Shown in pieces: positions 11,961 through 23,505 of a DNA stretch of 64,000 nucleotides. The notes under the pieces are model-generated. The model saw only the letters and a list, made by a program, of their open reading frames with translations, made no database searches and was not told the origin of the DNA. Origin of the DNA: Chlorokybus atmophyticus (Eukaryota > Streptophyta > Chlorokybophyceae > Chlorokybales > Chlorokybaceae); contig RHPI01003156.1 of the NCBI GenBank assembly GCA_009103225.1, positions 891,339-955,338 of the forward strand. Direction: 5' to 3'. The stretch's first letter is position 1; each line of letters opens with the position of its first letter. Position numbers and translations under genes: made by a program.

Positions 11961-14699
11961 GCGCACCTTGTAGCTGCTCTAGCAACTCGTCAATACGCGG
12001 TAGTGGAAAGCAATTCTTCTTTGTAATGATGTTAAGCGCACGGTAGTTAATGCACATACGCAAGCTCGCGTTCTTCTTTCGCACGAACAGTATTGGTGCA
12101 CCATAAGGTGACTTAATTGGCCGGATGTAACTTTTCTTTACAAGATCCGCTATCTGCTTCTCGGCCGCCTCCAACTCCAGAGGTGACAACTTATATTTAG
12201 GTCTGTATGGTGGCTTGTGCACGCCCTCAATCACTTTCACACGGTGATCAACGCTACGTGAGGGTGGCAGACCAGCTAGAAGTCCGTCCACCATAATATG
12301 TTGGTAGTCCTGAACAAGTTTGCACACCTCGGGGTCCATCGTGGCTGTCTCAGTGCAGTCACTCATCTTCAGTGCTGACTTTGATGTGCTCTGACGCACC
12401 ACGCACAACCATGCAGCCTTCGCTTTTTGTGGGGATAGCAACCTCCTCAGTTGCACATATGAAACTTGAGCAATGCTCATCCCACCTGATTGCGCGTGCC
12501 ATGCCTTTCCGGTGCTTGTATTCCCTTGCAGGTGCTCAACACATGTGCGCATACTTGCCTTAGCGACGTCCGACGCAGCTATGACAAAGCCCTTATTGCT
12601 TTCCTCGCAAGAGTGGTTTTCCACTTCGATGGAGCACACGCGTAGACTTTTAATGGACTCTACATCGTTTCCCTTGATGGTGAGCACACGCTTCCTCCAT
12701 TCAAAATTTGTTATGTTGCCACAGCCACGGTAGTCCTTAAAATTCCATCAAACCTGTTCCGTAGGGTAATGCAACAGAAACGCATATTCTCCTTCAACTT
12801 CCCCATGTGAACACACAACTCCTTGGTTAAAAACGCAGCACCGGTACCTCTAGAGGGTGGTTCCCCATCAGCGAGTTTCACTTCTCGTCCACGTAATGGC
12901 GAAAGCCAACCGTAGCGCCGTGCAACCTCCTCACTCATGAAGTTGCTGTTTGCTCCACTATCAACCATAAGGTTGCACTCCCTCCATTGTCCTCGGTCAT
13001 CGCAAATGCGTGCTAGAAGCTCAACGTACTTTGTTGCCTCCTCGCTTACATAACTTACCGCCATGGGCGTATTCATAGCCACCTCCATTTTCTTCCGAGG
13101 TTGCGATGTCACAATCTTCATTTGTGCGTGAGGCTCCCCCTCATCCCCAGCAATGGCCTCCTTACCTACTTGGGGGAGTCGTTTCCCTTATCCTCCGCGC
13201 CATCTTCCTCCATTGCGGTAATGCGTCGTGCGCGATGTGTTGCCAGCTGATGCAGACGTTTGCGTGCGCCGCTTTAAGCAATTGGACGTCAAATGTTCTG
13301 TCAAACCGCACACGTAGCACTTGCACACGCTGCTACATGCCTCACCACGTCCACCGTGCTTCGTCACGCCGTTACGCATGTGTACGGCACCTACCTCTAT
13401 TGGTGATGGTCCAAAATCAGCTCCACCTTCCTTTGCAAGTTGTGAACTTGGTTCCCTTCGTGTTCATACATGTTGAAAGCTTCCCCTAAGCAGATCACCA
13501 CGCTCTTGCTTGCTCCCACGCCTCCAGTCAGCGATTTTGCAAAAGACTTGAAGTACAACGCGTCGAGACGCTCCGCGATGCATATAGCTTCCACCAAAGT
13601 TTTAGGGTCCCGTAGCTCCATTTCTTTGCGTCCAAAAGGTGTTAAACCACGTGTGTACCTGTCCAACTACTTTTCCTCGGTCATATTGGGTATGGACATT
13701 ACCAAACGCTGAAACGTAGCCGTGTACGCCGTCACCAACCCCGTTTGCAAAAGGGCTGCAATTTAATTGTGTGCGCCCTTCACACTCTCCACGGGAACAA
13801 ACTGATGCTGATCTCCAAAGCCAACTTTTCCATGGTGGTCAATGGTAGCGTCAACCCACTTGCAACACGCGTACAACGATATCTTCATCATATAGGTGCT
13901 GCACCTTCAAGTCATGTCGCTGCAACCTCCATGTGCAGATGCTTGGGCACCTCCGTGAGCTTCAACCAAGACGATTCTTGAAAACATCCATTCGTCTACT
14001 GCATCTCCATCACGGTGACCCTTGAATGGCTTGAGCTTTGGCACCTTCACATGCACTCGCGAGCTTGATGCTATGGGAACTTGTACACGCGCCATCGCAT
14101 GCTCATACACCTCGCGTTATGCTTGTGCCGCCGCTTGAGTGTGATGAAGCTCTTACCTCAATGCTTGGATGTCAGCTTGAAGCTTTTCCATGCGAGCATC
14201 CTCCATCTCCACTAACACACTACACTCCGGTTCCGCATGAAAAGTGTAAACGCCCACACACTTCCTCTCTCACCTTCGTAAACCGTGCACCGATACCAGT
14301 TATGACTTTGCTCGTGCCTTGTCACCTGTGAGTTGGTCCAATCAACAACCCTCTCATCAAGACACGGTATTCACACCGGAACCTTGCCCCCTTTGCCAAG
14401 CACACACGCGCGCCCCGCCACTCGCTTACGCACGCGCATGCGCTCGAAGCTACACACCGACTTGGGTAGCGCCTTGGATCGTCACACAAGCAAGCACACA
14501 CCAGTGGACACACGCTAGCAACCCCTGCTAACCACCACCAGGCTTGCACACAAGAAATTAGGGAGCTAAAGGTTGTATTGCACATTGTGGAATGTCGCTT
14601 TTTAACCTACCAGTCTGCACATGCTACTGTATAGACGATTACCGTGCTACACAAAACTAGATACTGAGATGTTATTGCAGAACCTTGTAGTAAACTACT

Positions 14700-14970
14700 A
14701 GACCTATCTTGCGCACCAACGATCTCCTGATTAGGTGCTTATATGGTCAAGTTATACTACTGGCGCCAGGTCTTTCCAGAAATTTGGTCGAGCCCTTCTC
14801 GACTCCCTCCGTTTTCTGGCACCTTCCGGACTGGACCTGGGGCCCCAGTCGATATCCGCGGCAGACTCATAACTCGCCGATATCTGCCACAAGTCATGAA
14901 AACGTGGTGCTCAATAAATGGGCCAAAAAGGTCCTAAAATCATGAGACTTGGCCTCGACTGTTACATGGC
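14700..14970. repeat. Right arm of the ~270-bp inverted repeat
   Basis: Reverse complement of 10705-10977, with small indels. Shared landmarks include ATATGGTCAAGTTATACTAC, GATATCCGCGGCAGACTCAT and GAAAACGTGGTGCTCAATAA. Confidence 0.8.
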
Positions 14971-16498
14971 GGGAGACAAAGTTCATCCCCTTGGCAGCGG
15001 AGACATTCGGCACGTTGGGAGCTTCTTTCCACGAGATGATTACAATTTGCGCGCGCCGTGTAGTTCAGCATCGGAGGTTGCATACGACACGTATATCTGA
15101 GTTCGTGTCCATGTATAGGCAACCGATTTCTTGTGCACTACAACGGGCGTGGGGTGTGGCTCGATTGGAGAGAGCGACGACCATCGTGTGTGCAGCTCCG
15201 AAGCGTCGTGGTGGCGGCCAATCCGGTCGGGTTGGCCGTCACCACGACTGCTACTATGATGACTTAATCTGCCTTGGCAATGCTCGTGGCGTGAGGCCTA
15301 CGCAGCTGATGCCCGTTGGCGTGCATAGTTGTATTGTAATGTGTTTGCGCGTTGTGATCGTTTTGGGGTTTCCGTTTTTTGTTAGCAATAAAACTTTGAC
15401 ACTAGGACCTTGTGACCGTTTGACTTGATATATGTAGAGAGATTGGTTAAAGTGTTTCGCATGTGTGGTTGACCTTTGGGTTGTGTCTACTTGTACTGTA
15501 TTGGGCCCCTCTGATGTACGCTATGGACACGCCTGCCATGACCCATTCGTCATGTTGATGTCTTGTTTTACAAAAGGGGTATGCTGTACACAGGTTTTTA
15601 AATAGTGGCTGTAGACAGCCAATGTGGCCATTTTCTAGAATCGTCTCGTGTAAGAGAAGTGGCGTTTGATTTGCTGATTGTCCCCGGGAAAAAGCCACTT
15701 CAACAGCCAATAAACTGATGTGCCGGCCACACAGTGGCCGATGCTTATTCCAAGTCCCGTAGGAAAAAGCCACGGCTCCTCCTATAGGACTAGGGCCAGC
15801 GGGCGCCCGGCACTGGGCCCATTGTGCCGGCTCTGCCCGCCAATATGCCGGTCAAATGCACTGGCAGCGAGCTACCAGTGGCGCGCTAAACTGGACGGAA
15901 TTACCAATTTAAGCATATGCACGCAGCTTATATAAGCACATTGGCGGCTTGCAAATTCAAAACAATTAGCCACTAGTTAGCTTGGTGTAATTACGAATGT
16001 AACATGAAAAAGCCACATTGGCTTATAGCTTAAACCCTTAGCTGCAGCACAGCCTGTGCACTGTTATCCTTCTTGCTGCTTCCACGCGCGCAGTTGCTGC
16101 TGTGCTTGCTCCGAAGAAGACAACATTATGAGTGGTTTGTGTGCCTTTCCTACATCCAACGCAATGTGATGAGGCGTTGGAAGTCATCACTAGGGTGCTT
16201 CCTGGTTAAGTTGGCAACCTATTGACGATTCTCGGGGAAGAAGATTTGTTAACACCAGTTCACCTGATCGGTGCAAAGATAAAGGCGTAGGTGGTGCAGC
16301 AGGAGCAGGATGAAGATGTCGCCCTGTACTGTTGTGAACAACACTTGACTTGCTGTAACAACAGTCCAATGGCAGGTACAATGGCAAAAGTGCTGAATCA
16401 ATCTAGGGTTCTTCACGCCGATTTCACACTGTACACAACATACACACTAGCAACACAGCAAATCTGTACACAATGGCAATAATCTAGGAACAAGCACT
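14971..16498. other. Spacer without recognised genes
   Basis: No gene recognised. An AATAAA word at 15388 could serve a lost transcript. The word AAAAAGCCAC recurs near 15690, 15762 and 16007, suggesting an old repeat. The end holds the 3' UTR of the minus-strand GTPase gene. Confidence 0.5.
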
Positions 16499-19400
16499 TC
16501 AGAGCTCCTGGCAGAGTTGCTGGAGGAATTGCTTGTACAGGTCTGCGGTACAGGTACAAACAGTACGACTTAGAGTAGAGTAGTTGTGCGGGCCAAATTG
16601 GGTGTGCAAATGAAGTAGCCACTCACCATCTCTGATCTTAAGAATGCCCTGGACGTTTAGCTTATACGCACGCAGCTGCGCCAACTCTCTCTTTGACAGC
16701 ACAGGCAAAGGTCTCCAAATCCACTGCACAAAACCGCACCACAATGCTCTATGCCATGCAAGATATGCGAATGGACTGCATTTGTTTTCGTCGTGCGTGC
16801 AAGCCTGATATGTTCACAAGGAAACTTCTCCCACCTGTTTCGCGAGCTTCAGCACCCAGTAGATGCCAAACAGCCATGTGATGAGCTTGAGCCTGGCAGT
16901 ATTGAAGTACAGCACCTTCTGTTCACCACCGTTGGCATTTGAGGCATCCAACCGCAACAGCGCTGATGTCGACCTTGTCAGCTGTGACGGGTACTGAGAC
17001 CTGGCAACAACGAATGAGTCAACAGACATACACGCGCTTAGTTGGAATGCAGACAAGGTGGATACACACTTACAGCAGGTTGCGAGCATGCGGTCTGATG
17101 ATTGGAACAGCGCAGATTTCCGTCAGAACAAGCCAAAAGGAAGCCAGCGCACTGGTGAGCATCAACAATGCAAGCGCGAGCCCTGTATTTGCCACAAGTA
17201 TCAGGTCTCCATCGCTTCACAGCAAGTCAGCATACAACCCAAAGACTCCAACTTCATGTCTCACCATAGTTCCGCATGCGCGCGTTCATTCTCTTCTTCT
17301 CAGCTGTTTCTGCTTCCCTCCTGCATTCGCGCCATGTCACAACATTGAACATACAGTAATCTATACAACAGCAACAGTCGCCCCATGGCTCATCGGCAGC
17401 AGATGTATGTCATACAGTATGTGGATGTAATGTGACAACACACGACAGACAAGCTCACTCTGAGATGCGCGCCAGGATGCGGTCGCAGTCATGCTTCAAC
17501 AAACCAAGGTTCTTCTGCACTGTCTGCCTTATAGCCTGCAACGAACTCAAGGGTGAAGTGGATGTAACGCAATCATGAAATGAGCGTGAGACGCAACTTT
17601 CAGCTGTGGACAAGCGCCTCCCTATTCACATGCACAGTAGAAGCATTGCCACTGGCGAGACATGGAGCACAGTTGCAAGACAGTGTGCACAACACAGCAC
17701 ACGAACAAGTTCACACACCCTATTGATGTCATCGCACACTTCCTCAATCGCATTCGGGATGGTGAGCGGCGGCCGCAAGTCGTCAGCGGGTCTGGGAAGG
17801 TAGATTGTCGGCAGATCAAACGCGTGCGTGTTCTGTTTGAAGACGAATGATGTCACACGAGAGAGTCCACCAGAAAGCAGAAAACAGCGTGCTTGCTCTT
17901 GCCTTTATTCTGGAGGACAAGTTCTGAGTGATCTGTATCAACACGCGCTGCCTGTCGTGCTCTCTCTCCACCTGCAATTCGATCCAGCAAAGAAGTCAAC
18001 AAGCTCAGTGAGTTGAGACAACCAAACACGCTTCACATCGCCAAGTGCAACTGGTCGAGAGAGTGTGTGATATTAGTAGATGACACCTGGTACAATGAAT
18101 AAAGAGTTGCACCTTAACATACGCACCTGATCAGCCTTGCTCATGTAGTACTTCATCTTCTCCGCATGGTTCACGTTCAGCCTCTGTATGATGTCCATGG
18201 TGCGCGCGCACAACGCTTGCCCGATTGGATCAAAAAACACTGCACCAACAAACAGACCACTCACCCAAAGTGAATACTTCAGCATGTATGCGCACGCGCA
18301 CACGCACAGCAACTTACCAAGAATCAAGTCAGCATGGTCGGCAAGCCAGACAATGACGGAGTCCACGTCAAAAGGGTACTGCAGGTCTCCGTCGACAAGG
18401 CCCGGAGTGTCTATGAGCTCTGTGCACGAGAAGGACCGCTCCTTGGACGGGGACACCTCCGTGCTCAGGTTGTGATTTATGCCCGCTGAGTAGTAAGTAG
18501 TTTGCCTCAATAAGGTCATATGCACAAAGCAATGCAAGTGCACGACATGTGTGAACAAGACGAGTCTTACAAAACTTCTCAAGGCCTGCAAGATGCTCGT
18601 AAAAGTTCAGCGTGGCATCGCCCTGCATCATGACAAGGGGGATCTAAACAATCAGTGGCGAGCATACCAGCTTGCAAACTTACATGCATATGCAGGTACA
18701 TTGCACGTTTGTAGCTGATTGAGGCTGCATATACTTGCATATGCGCACACATGCAATTGGCATGCATGCACCTGTATGCATGCATGCAAGGCAGACCACT
18801 ACGTGTAAATTCCACCAATATGATGGTTACACAACCAGCGACATGCTCACACAAACCTTGAGGGTTTCGCGCTTCCTTCCGTTCGTGATGAAGGAGAAGC
18901 CGCGTGTTTCAATCGCAACGCCAGTGCGCTGAATGGTTTCACCAATATACCTGACAGGATGAAGTTGGGGTTACAGTCTCCTCCTTTCACCACGATACAT
19001 GTTTGACCATCGTTTTATCATGACTGCATACCAGTTGATGAAGGAGGACTTGCCGGCGGAGTGGTTGCCAATGATCATGACGGTGACCTTGCGTCGGGGC
19101 CGGTGGCACCTTACGCCCAGTATTGGCGACTCCGCTATACCCACCAGACCTACGCCTCCCGTCGCACCTGCATTTATATGATGACACACACTCACTCACA
19201 ATGCCATTCACACTCACGTCCACATATGCATCCAATACTCATTGGCACGCAACCACTGCTGTGTTGCGTGAAACAACATGCATGGCACGAGTGCTGTTGT
19301 TGGTCAACTGAAGACTGGAAGCTTACTACGCACTCCTTTGAAACATAATCCTGCGCATGCGTGCACCAGCAACCGTGACTCTTTCAATGCAAGTGTGCTA

Positions 19401-20009
19401 CTCTGCTGGCTGCTGTGTGACTATGCTGTGCAGTGACCAACACACAAGCAAGCGCAAACAGTGTATCTATGGTTGAGACACGCTGTGCAGTGAAACAACC
19501 ATAGCAAGTAACTTTGTGAGCAATGCAATTTCAATTGAAGTGAAGGCACGGCTAATGCTGCTGGTCTTGCGGCAACAACCAAGCATACTTGAACTGGTTG
19601 CGCGTCAAAATATTTCGTTAGGGTGGAGCGTACCAGGGTGGTACACATGCTCAGGCTGAGGCTCAGGGTCAACTCACAGTTAAGACAACCGGAAACATGC
19701 AAGGCGGCACAACTGTGAACAAAGCCATGCTAACGTGCCAGCAAGGTTGAGATATCGCCCTTTTGGGGGCATGCGCAAGCACCGACCTCCGGCCAGGCCC
19801 TTGTCGTAGATGTCGGCGATGTCCTTGAGCACCCTTTCGTCGACGCTCACCCCGGCGGCCTCCGCATCCTTCGCCGCCGCCGCCGTCTCCAGCCGCGGAC
19901 GTTTCCCAACCCCGCCCCCATCGCTGGAAGCAGCCGCGGCAGTGGCGACGCTCCCGCCGGCCATCCCGCCAGCGTCGCCACCGCCGCCGCCGACAATCCA
20001 GTGTGCCAT
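16499..20009 (-). CDS. Dynamin/EHD-like GTPase with two C-terminal membrane segments
   Basis: Fourteen exons. Thirteen chain in exact phase: 19167-19032, 18950-18857, 18622-18571, 18485-18318, 18239-18127, 17971-17903, 17832-17719, 17535-17459, 17320-17265, 17182-17074, 17000-16835, 16723-16627, 16542-16499. The first (ATG 20009, Ala/Gly-rich, then VSVDERVLKDIADIYDKG) has an unclear donor near 19796, and an exon may be missed before 19167. G domain: P-loop IGNHSAGKSSFINWY, FSFITNGRKRETLKGDATL, G3 CTELIDTPGLVDG, then DPIGQALCARTMDIIQRLN and SKADQ at the G4 place. Such proteins assemble on membranes and use GTP to bend or cut them. After a charged helix come two hydrophobic stretches (LALALLMLTSALASFWLVL and LITWLFGIYWVLKLA), so this one is probably membrane-anchored, unlike classic EHD proteins; no EH domain is seen. 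The intron after 17903 has a GC donor. Confidence 0.88.
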
Positions 20010-20239
20010 AAGAAAAGAAGACTCTGCTGCTGAGTTTGAACTTCACCAACGGTTCATACAGTGCCCGTAGCCTGTAGCCTGGCTGGGCGGTGGTGGCGGC
20101 GGCAAGGATGGCGACTGTGGCATGTTGTGTGTGCAGTGTGCTGTGGTGGTCGGCGATATGCTCGTGGTGTCTGGGGTGAGTGACGCTAGTGTGTTCGGCG
20201 TGGTGTGACTGCCATGTAGCGAGCAATGGCGCTTTGCCG

Positions 20240-20609
20240 GGACCCATGTACGCCTACAATTAAAAAGCTGAAGAGTGCAAGGTTGTGCGTGCATAACAAC
20301 TAAAGCGGTCTACACAAGCCAACACAAGCAACTCAATAACGATGGCACGCAAGCAAGCAAGCCAAATTGGAGGCGGCCCTTCATTCTTCCAATTGTGTTT
20401 ACTCTGCGGCCTACCTGGTGCCTGCCGATGGGTCTCTTCTCTAGTTGAAGCTGCTGAATATAATCCCTTGCACAAGGGATTAGGTCTTGAGCTGTCTGCA
20501 TAGTTGCTGGAGTCACTTTGCTCCGCATCTTGGTGACAGTTTCGACTCTGTGCTGTGCTGTTACAGTGGCATTCAACCAATTGGCCCTAAGAACTACCGC
20601 CTTTGCCAT
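20240..20609 (-). CDS. Possible small two-exon gene, unrecognised
   Basis: An ATG at 20609 opens MAKAVVLRANWLNATVTAQH... and runs 65 codons to a GT donor at about 20415 (HQ|GTAGGC). A TAG acceptor after a pyrimidine-rich tract near 20254 resumes in phase with AYMGPGKAPLLATWQ. The first exon is helical and charged, without obvious signal or domain. The 3' end is unclear: the frame stays open into the GC-rich leader of the GTPase gene. I do not recognise it. Confidence 0.3.
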
Positions 20610-21065
20610 ACTCCGTCATGTTGACTTTGGCGTGCATGTATGATTTGTGTGCAACGCTGGCAAGCTGGCAACCACTATCAACTAATGTAAGCCACACGAA
20701 CTACACCAACCAAATCCAGAACGAGAGTGTACACAATGAAACAAGAGCACATGTCAGAGGCTGCAGCGGCGATTTGACATTCTCAGGGGCTGATACATGA
20801 TAGCAATGCAACGATATGCAACGGTGCAAGGGTAGCAACATCTGCACCGTCACAATTGCATGCTTTATCCGCAGTGCTTTACAGACAAGTCCCTCCACTT
20901 ATCTGGCCTATGGCTTATGATACAACGCACATGCGAAATGATAACTTCACGACAGTGCTGGGCACTGTCTCCAGTACAGCTGACAAAGTACCCCTAGGCC
21001 ACATGCGCGCACATGTGTTTGCAATGCCAGCACGCAGCTGATTGAGGTTGTTGCGCCAGGACCAA

Positions 21066-23270
21066 CTACCACTTGGTCACCGGATACAATAGTGTGTCCT
21101 TGATGACAGGCATGCAGCATATCAAGAGGCTCTGCAGAAGCATAATCTATAAGTCGCACACAACATATAATTGGTGATTGCAGCAAAGGAAAAAGGACAC
21201 TGACTTACCCCAGCAATAGCCGCAATCACCAGGATGATGCCCATGCTGAAAGCAATAACTCTTCGCGTGAAGATGAGCACTGCTATCGCAGGCTCGGCAA
21301 GCACAACACCATCTGATGATGATGCGTCCAACAAGCGGCGCGACCTCAGTGCCACTTGCGATATGCTGGGACCATGCGAGATGGAGCTCTCAACAACCAG
21401 CTCCACCACCAGGCGATCTGATTGAATAGGATTGCGAGGTTGACACTTGTGACATAAGGTAAGGTAGAATGTGACCTTGTGTCACAATTGTGAGCCTATT
21501 TGCGTTGACAAGCGATCTCAAGACTGTTTGTCTACTGACACAGCTTGAATAAATCTCACCTTCAAGAACGTGTGATGCTAAGTCAATCATACTCCTGATG
21601 GCACCAAAGGTGACCGAAGCGATTGCTCTGTACCGGTCTGAATGTGCGCCAAAGCCCTGATTGACCTCCTGTTGCAACAATAATGCAAGCGTTCAAATCA
21701 CCAACAATGCTTGGCAATGAGGCATTGGCTTTACACATGAGATAGCTGCATTTCTGGCTCAGGGCGTGCTCACCTTGAGCGAGTCGACAACCAGCATCAA
21801 CAGCTGCCCTGGTGATGACTGCGCTAACAACATGGAATTGTCCTCGGCTAGAGTGGCGAGCACACAATGAAGCGACGCCACCTCCTTGGCCCATTTGTGT
21901 ATGAGGTACTGCACGCAGCAGGTGTATATATATATGAGAGGCGAGCAAACTCCAACATCAGCCTACCTGCAGAAAAGTAGAGCATTTGATACCCACAAAA
22001 CACGCACATCATTGAGGTCCAGCTGCACAGTTTTCCCATTGAGAGGCACGCCAATGGCACCAGACAAGATGCTGTCACCCGAGGGGAAGTACTCCGCATG
22101 AGCAGACGAAGCCTGCGCATGTGTGCATGTGAAGCTATTGCGCATGTTACATTGTGTCTTCAACTTCAACAGCTCAACTGCTTACCACAATGCTCATCAT
22201 GCGGTTGAGGTCTTCACTGGCGCAGACTGGTCGGAACAGGTTTAGTAACCGGAAGGTGAAGGTCGCGCCTTGATCCGGCTCAGCTGAGGCGACATCTTCG
22301 TATGCGCTGAGCACCGACTTGGCTGGGAAGTAGATGGGCCTGAAGAGACTGCTGCGGTTGCTGGTGACTATTTCAATCCCACCTACTCCCTGCAAAGTAT
22401 CTGCATATGCATGTGTTTGTCACTGTTGCTCTGTCCACTGTGCAAACAGTCCGGTACAGATTGCCATTGCGTGTATGCTTTGTCACTTGTCAATAGCTCT
22501 GTTCATTGTGCAAGAAGCAGTAGAAACCGCAATCCGGAACAGCTTGACAACTGTTTGACTGAGGCATACATGTAATCACCTTCATCTGCGCCACTGACAA
22601 TGACTGTAAGCACTGTTTGTGGCCTCCGAAACGGGTCGGGTCGCAACAGAGAGTCCATCTGCAAGACGACATCAAACGCACACGTTGGTACGGGCTTGCG
22701 CAGTCCTGTGTTGACGCATCACAAAGCAGATTTTACTCTCCGCAGATGGTGGATAAGGGTCATTTGTACCTGGGCTGAACCTGCAGCACTGATATCAGCA
22801 GGCGGATTGACTCCGACCAGCGTAGCTGTCACAGCAGCAAGAACTGAAGGCGACAACCCCTGCGCCTGTAGCAAACGGTTAACATCAAACATGCCTTGCA
22901 TGCGCAGCGTAGCTTGCGTGGCTGCCGTACTCAGACTAGCTCAAGAAGACAACCCAGAAACTGCACACATGTGGGAGAGGCAACAACACTCACATTGTCA
23001 TCTAGCGCTGCAGCAGGGGAAGCACGCTGCAAGTAGTCTCCTGCAGCATTGTCAACAAACCAAGCTGCTGACGACCCACTCTCGCCCTGATATAGAAAGA
23101 ATACAAAGACAGAGACATTTTACACACAAGGCCACAACCACCAACAAGCGGACCAAACCGTCAATGCGAGCTCCAACCCACAACCAAACCCAACACCACT
23201 CGCAGGTCAAGTTTGCGGTACCTGAACAGCCAATAATAAAGATGCTAATACCGACAGCACAACGACGCAT
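21066..23270 (-). CDS. DUF7794-like type I membrane protein
   Basis: Exons 23086-22994, 22865-22770, 22658-22580, 22385-22186, 22112-22008, 21908-21774, 21668-21560, 21417-21209 and 21131-21066 join in phase. The first exon starts at ATG 23270 with a hydrophobic signal-like run (AVGISIFIIGC); its donor is uncertain. Order: AAWFVDNAAGDYLQR near the mature N-terminus, SPSVLAAVTATLVGVNPPAD, LLRPDPFRRPQTVLTVIVSG, then a luminal region, a single membrane helix (VIAFSMGIILVIAAIAG) near the C-terminus and the tail MPVIKDTLLYPVTKW before TAG. From memory this layout and the closing words match the plant family labelled DUF7794, whose members are secretory-pathway membrane proteins of unknown function. 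About 380 aa. It shares a 235-bp divergent spacer with CYP97B. Confidence 0.82.
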
Positions 23271-23505
23271 CCCGCCGGCGCCATCACCGCCGCCGGCGCC
23301 AACGACGACGACGCCGTGCACCTCAACAACCAGCACACATTAGGGTTAGGGTTTCAGTGAGTAGGGTTAGTCCTAAACCAAGGCAGGTCCCGCACAAATC
23401 TCAGCAAGAGGTCCTACAAGAAGTATGCCGTGTGTTGGGACTTTCCAGGCTTTGAGTGCAAAAGTGAGGCACTACAAGTGGGTGGATGCGGCCTGAGTGG
23501 CGGTG
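23271..23505. promoter_or_regulatory. Divergent promoter between the DUF7794-like gene and CYP97B
   Basis: Only 235 bp separate the two start codons. At 23341-23355 it holds two overlapping telo-box words (TTAGGGTTAGGGTTT) and at 23364-23370 TAGGGTT. No TATA box is clear. Joint regulation is inferred from the layout. Confidence 0.55.

Larger units (their letters stand above)
10978..14110 (-). pseudogene. Ty3/gypsy remnant: Gag, zinc knuckle, protease, RT, split by a TRIM insertion
   Basis: Read from 14110 downward. Gag pieces are at 14110-13907 (VPKLKPFKGHRDGDAVDEWM) and 13666-13397 (YTRGLTPFGRKEMELRDP). A CCHC knuckle CYVCGLTEHLTSNC (CX2CX4HX4C) lies near 13300. A retropepsin-like piece with LMVDSGANSNFM is in 13121-12711. 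RT begins in 12687-11961 ([23 protein letters not shown]) and resumes after the insertion at 11420-10980, with LDLAGGYHQI and a catalytic box reading YLEDNLV where YxDD is usual, so even the joined RT lacks its second Asp. It ends in the RT thumb at the inverted repeat; RNase H and integrase are missing. Multiple frameshifts. A dead, truncated element. Confidence 0.8.

Noticed and set aside
20043-20294. His/Pro-rich minus-strand ORF near 20.1 kb as a gene
   Set aside because: Low-complexity frame in the GTPase leader region with no motif; kept only as a possible exon of a small gene.
22600-23343. 247-aa plus-strand ORF
   Set aside because: Antisense to the exons of the DUF7794-like gene; composition is that of a shadow frame.
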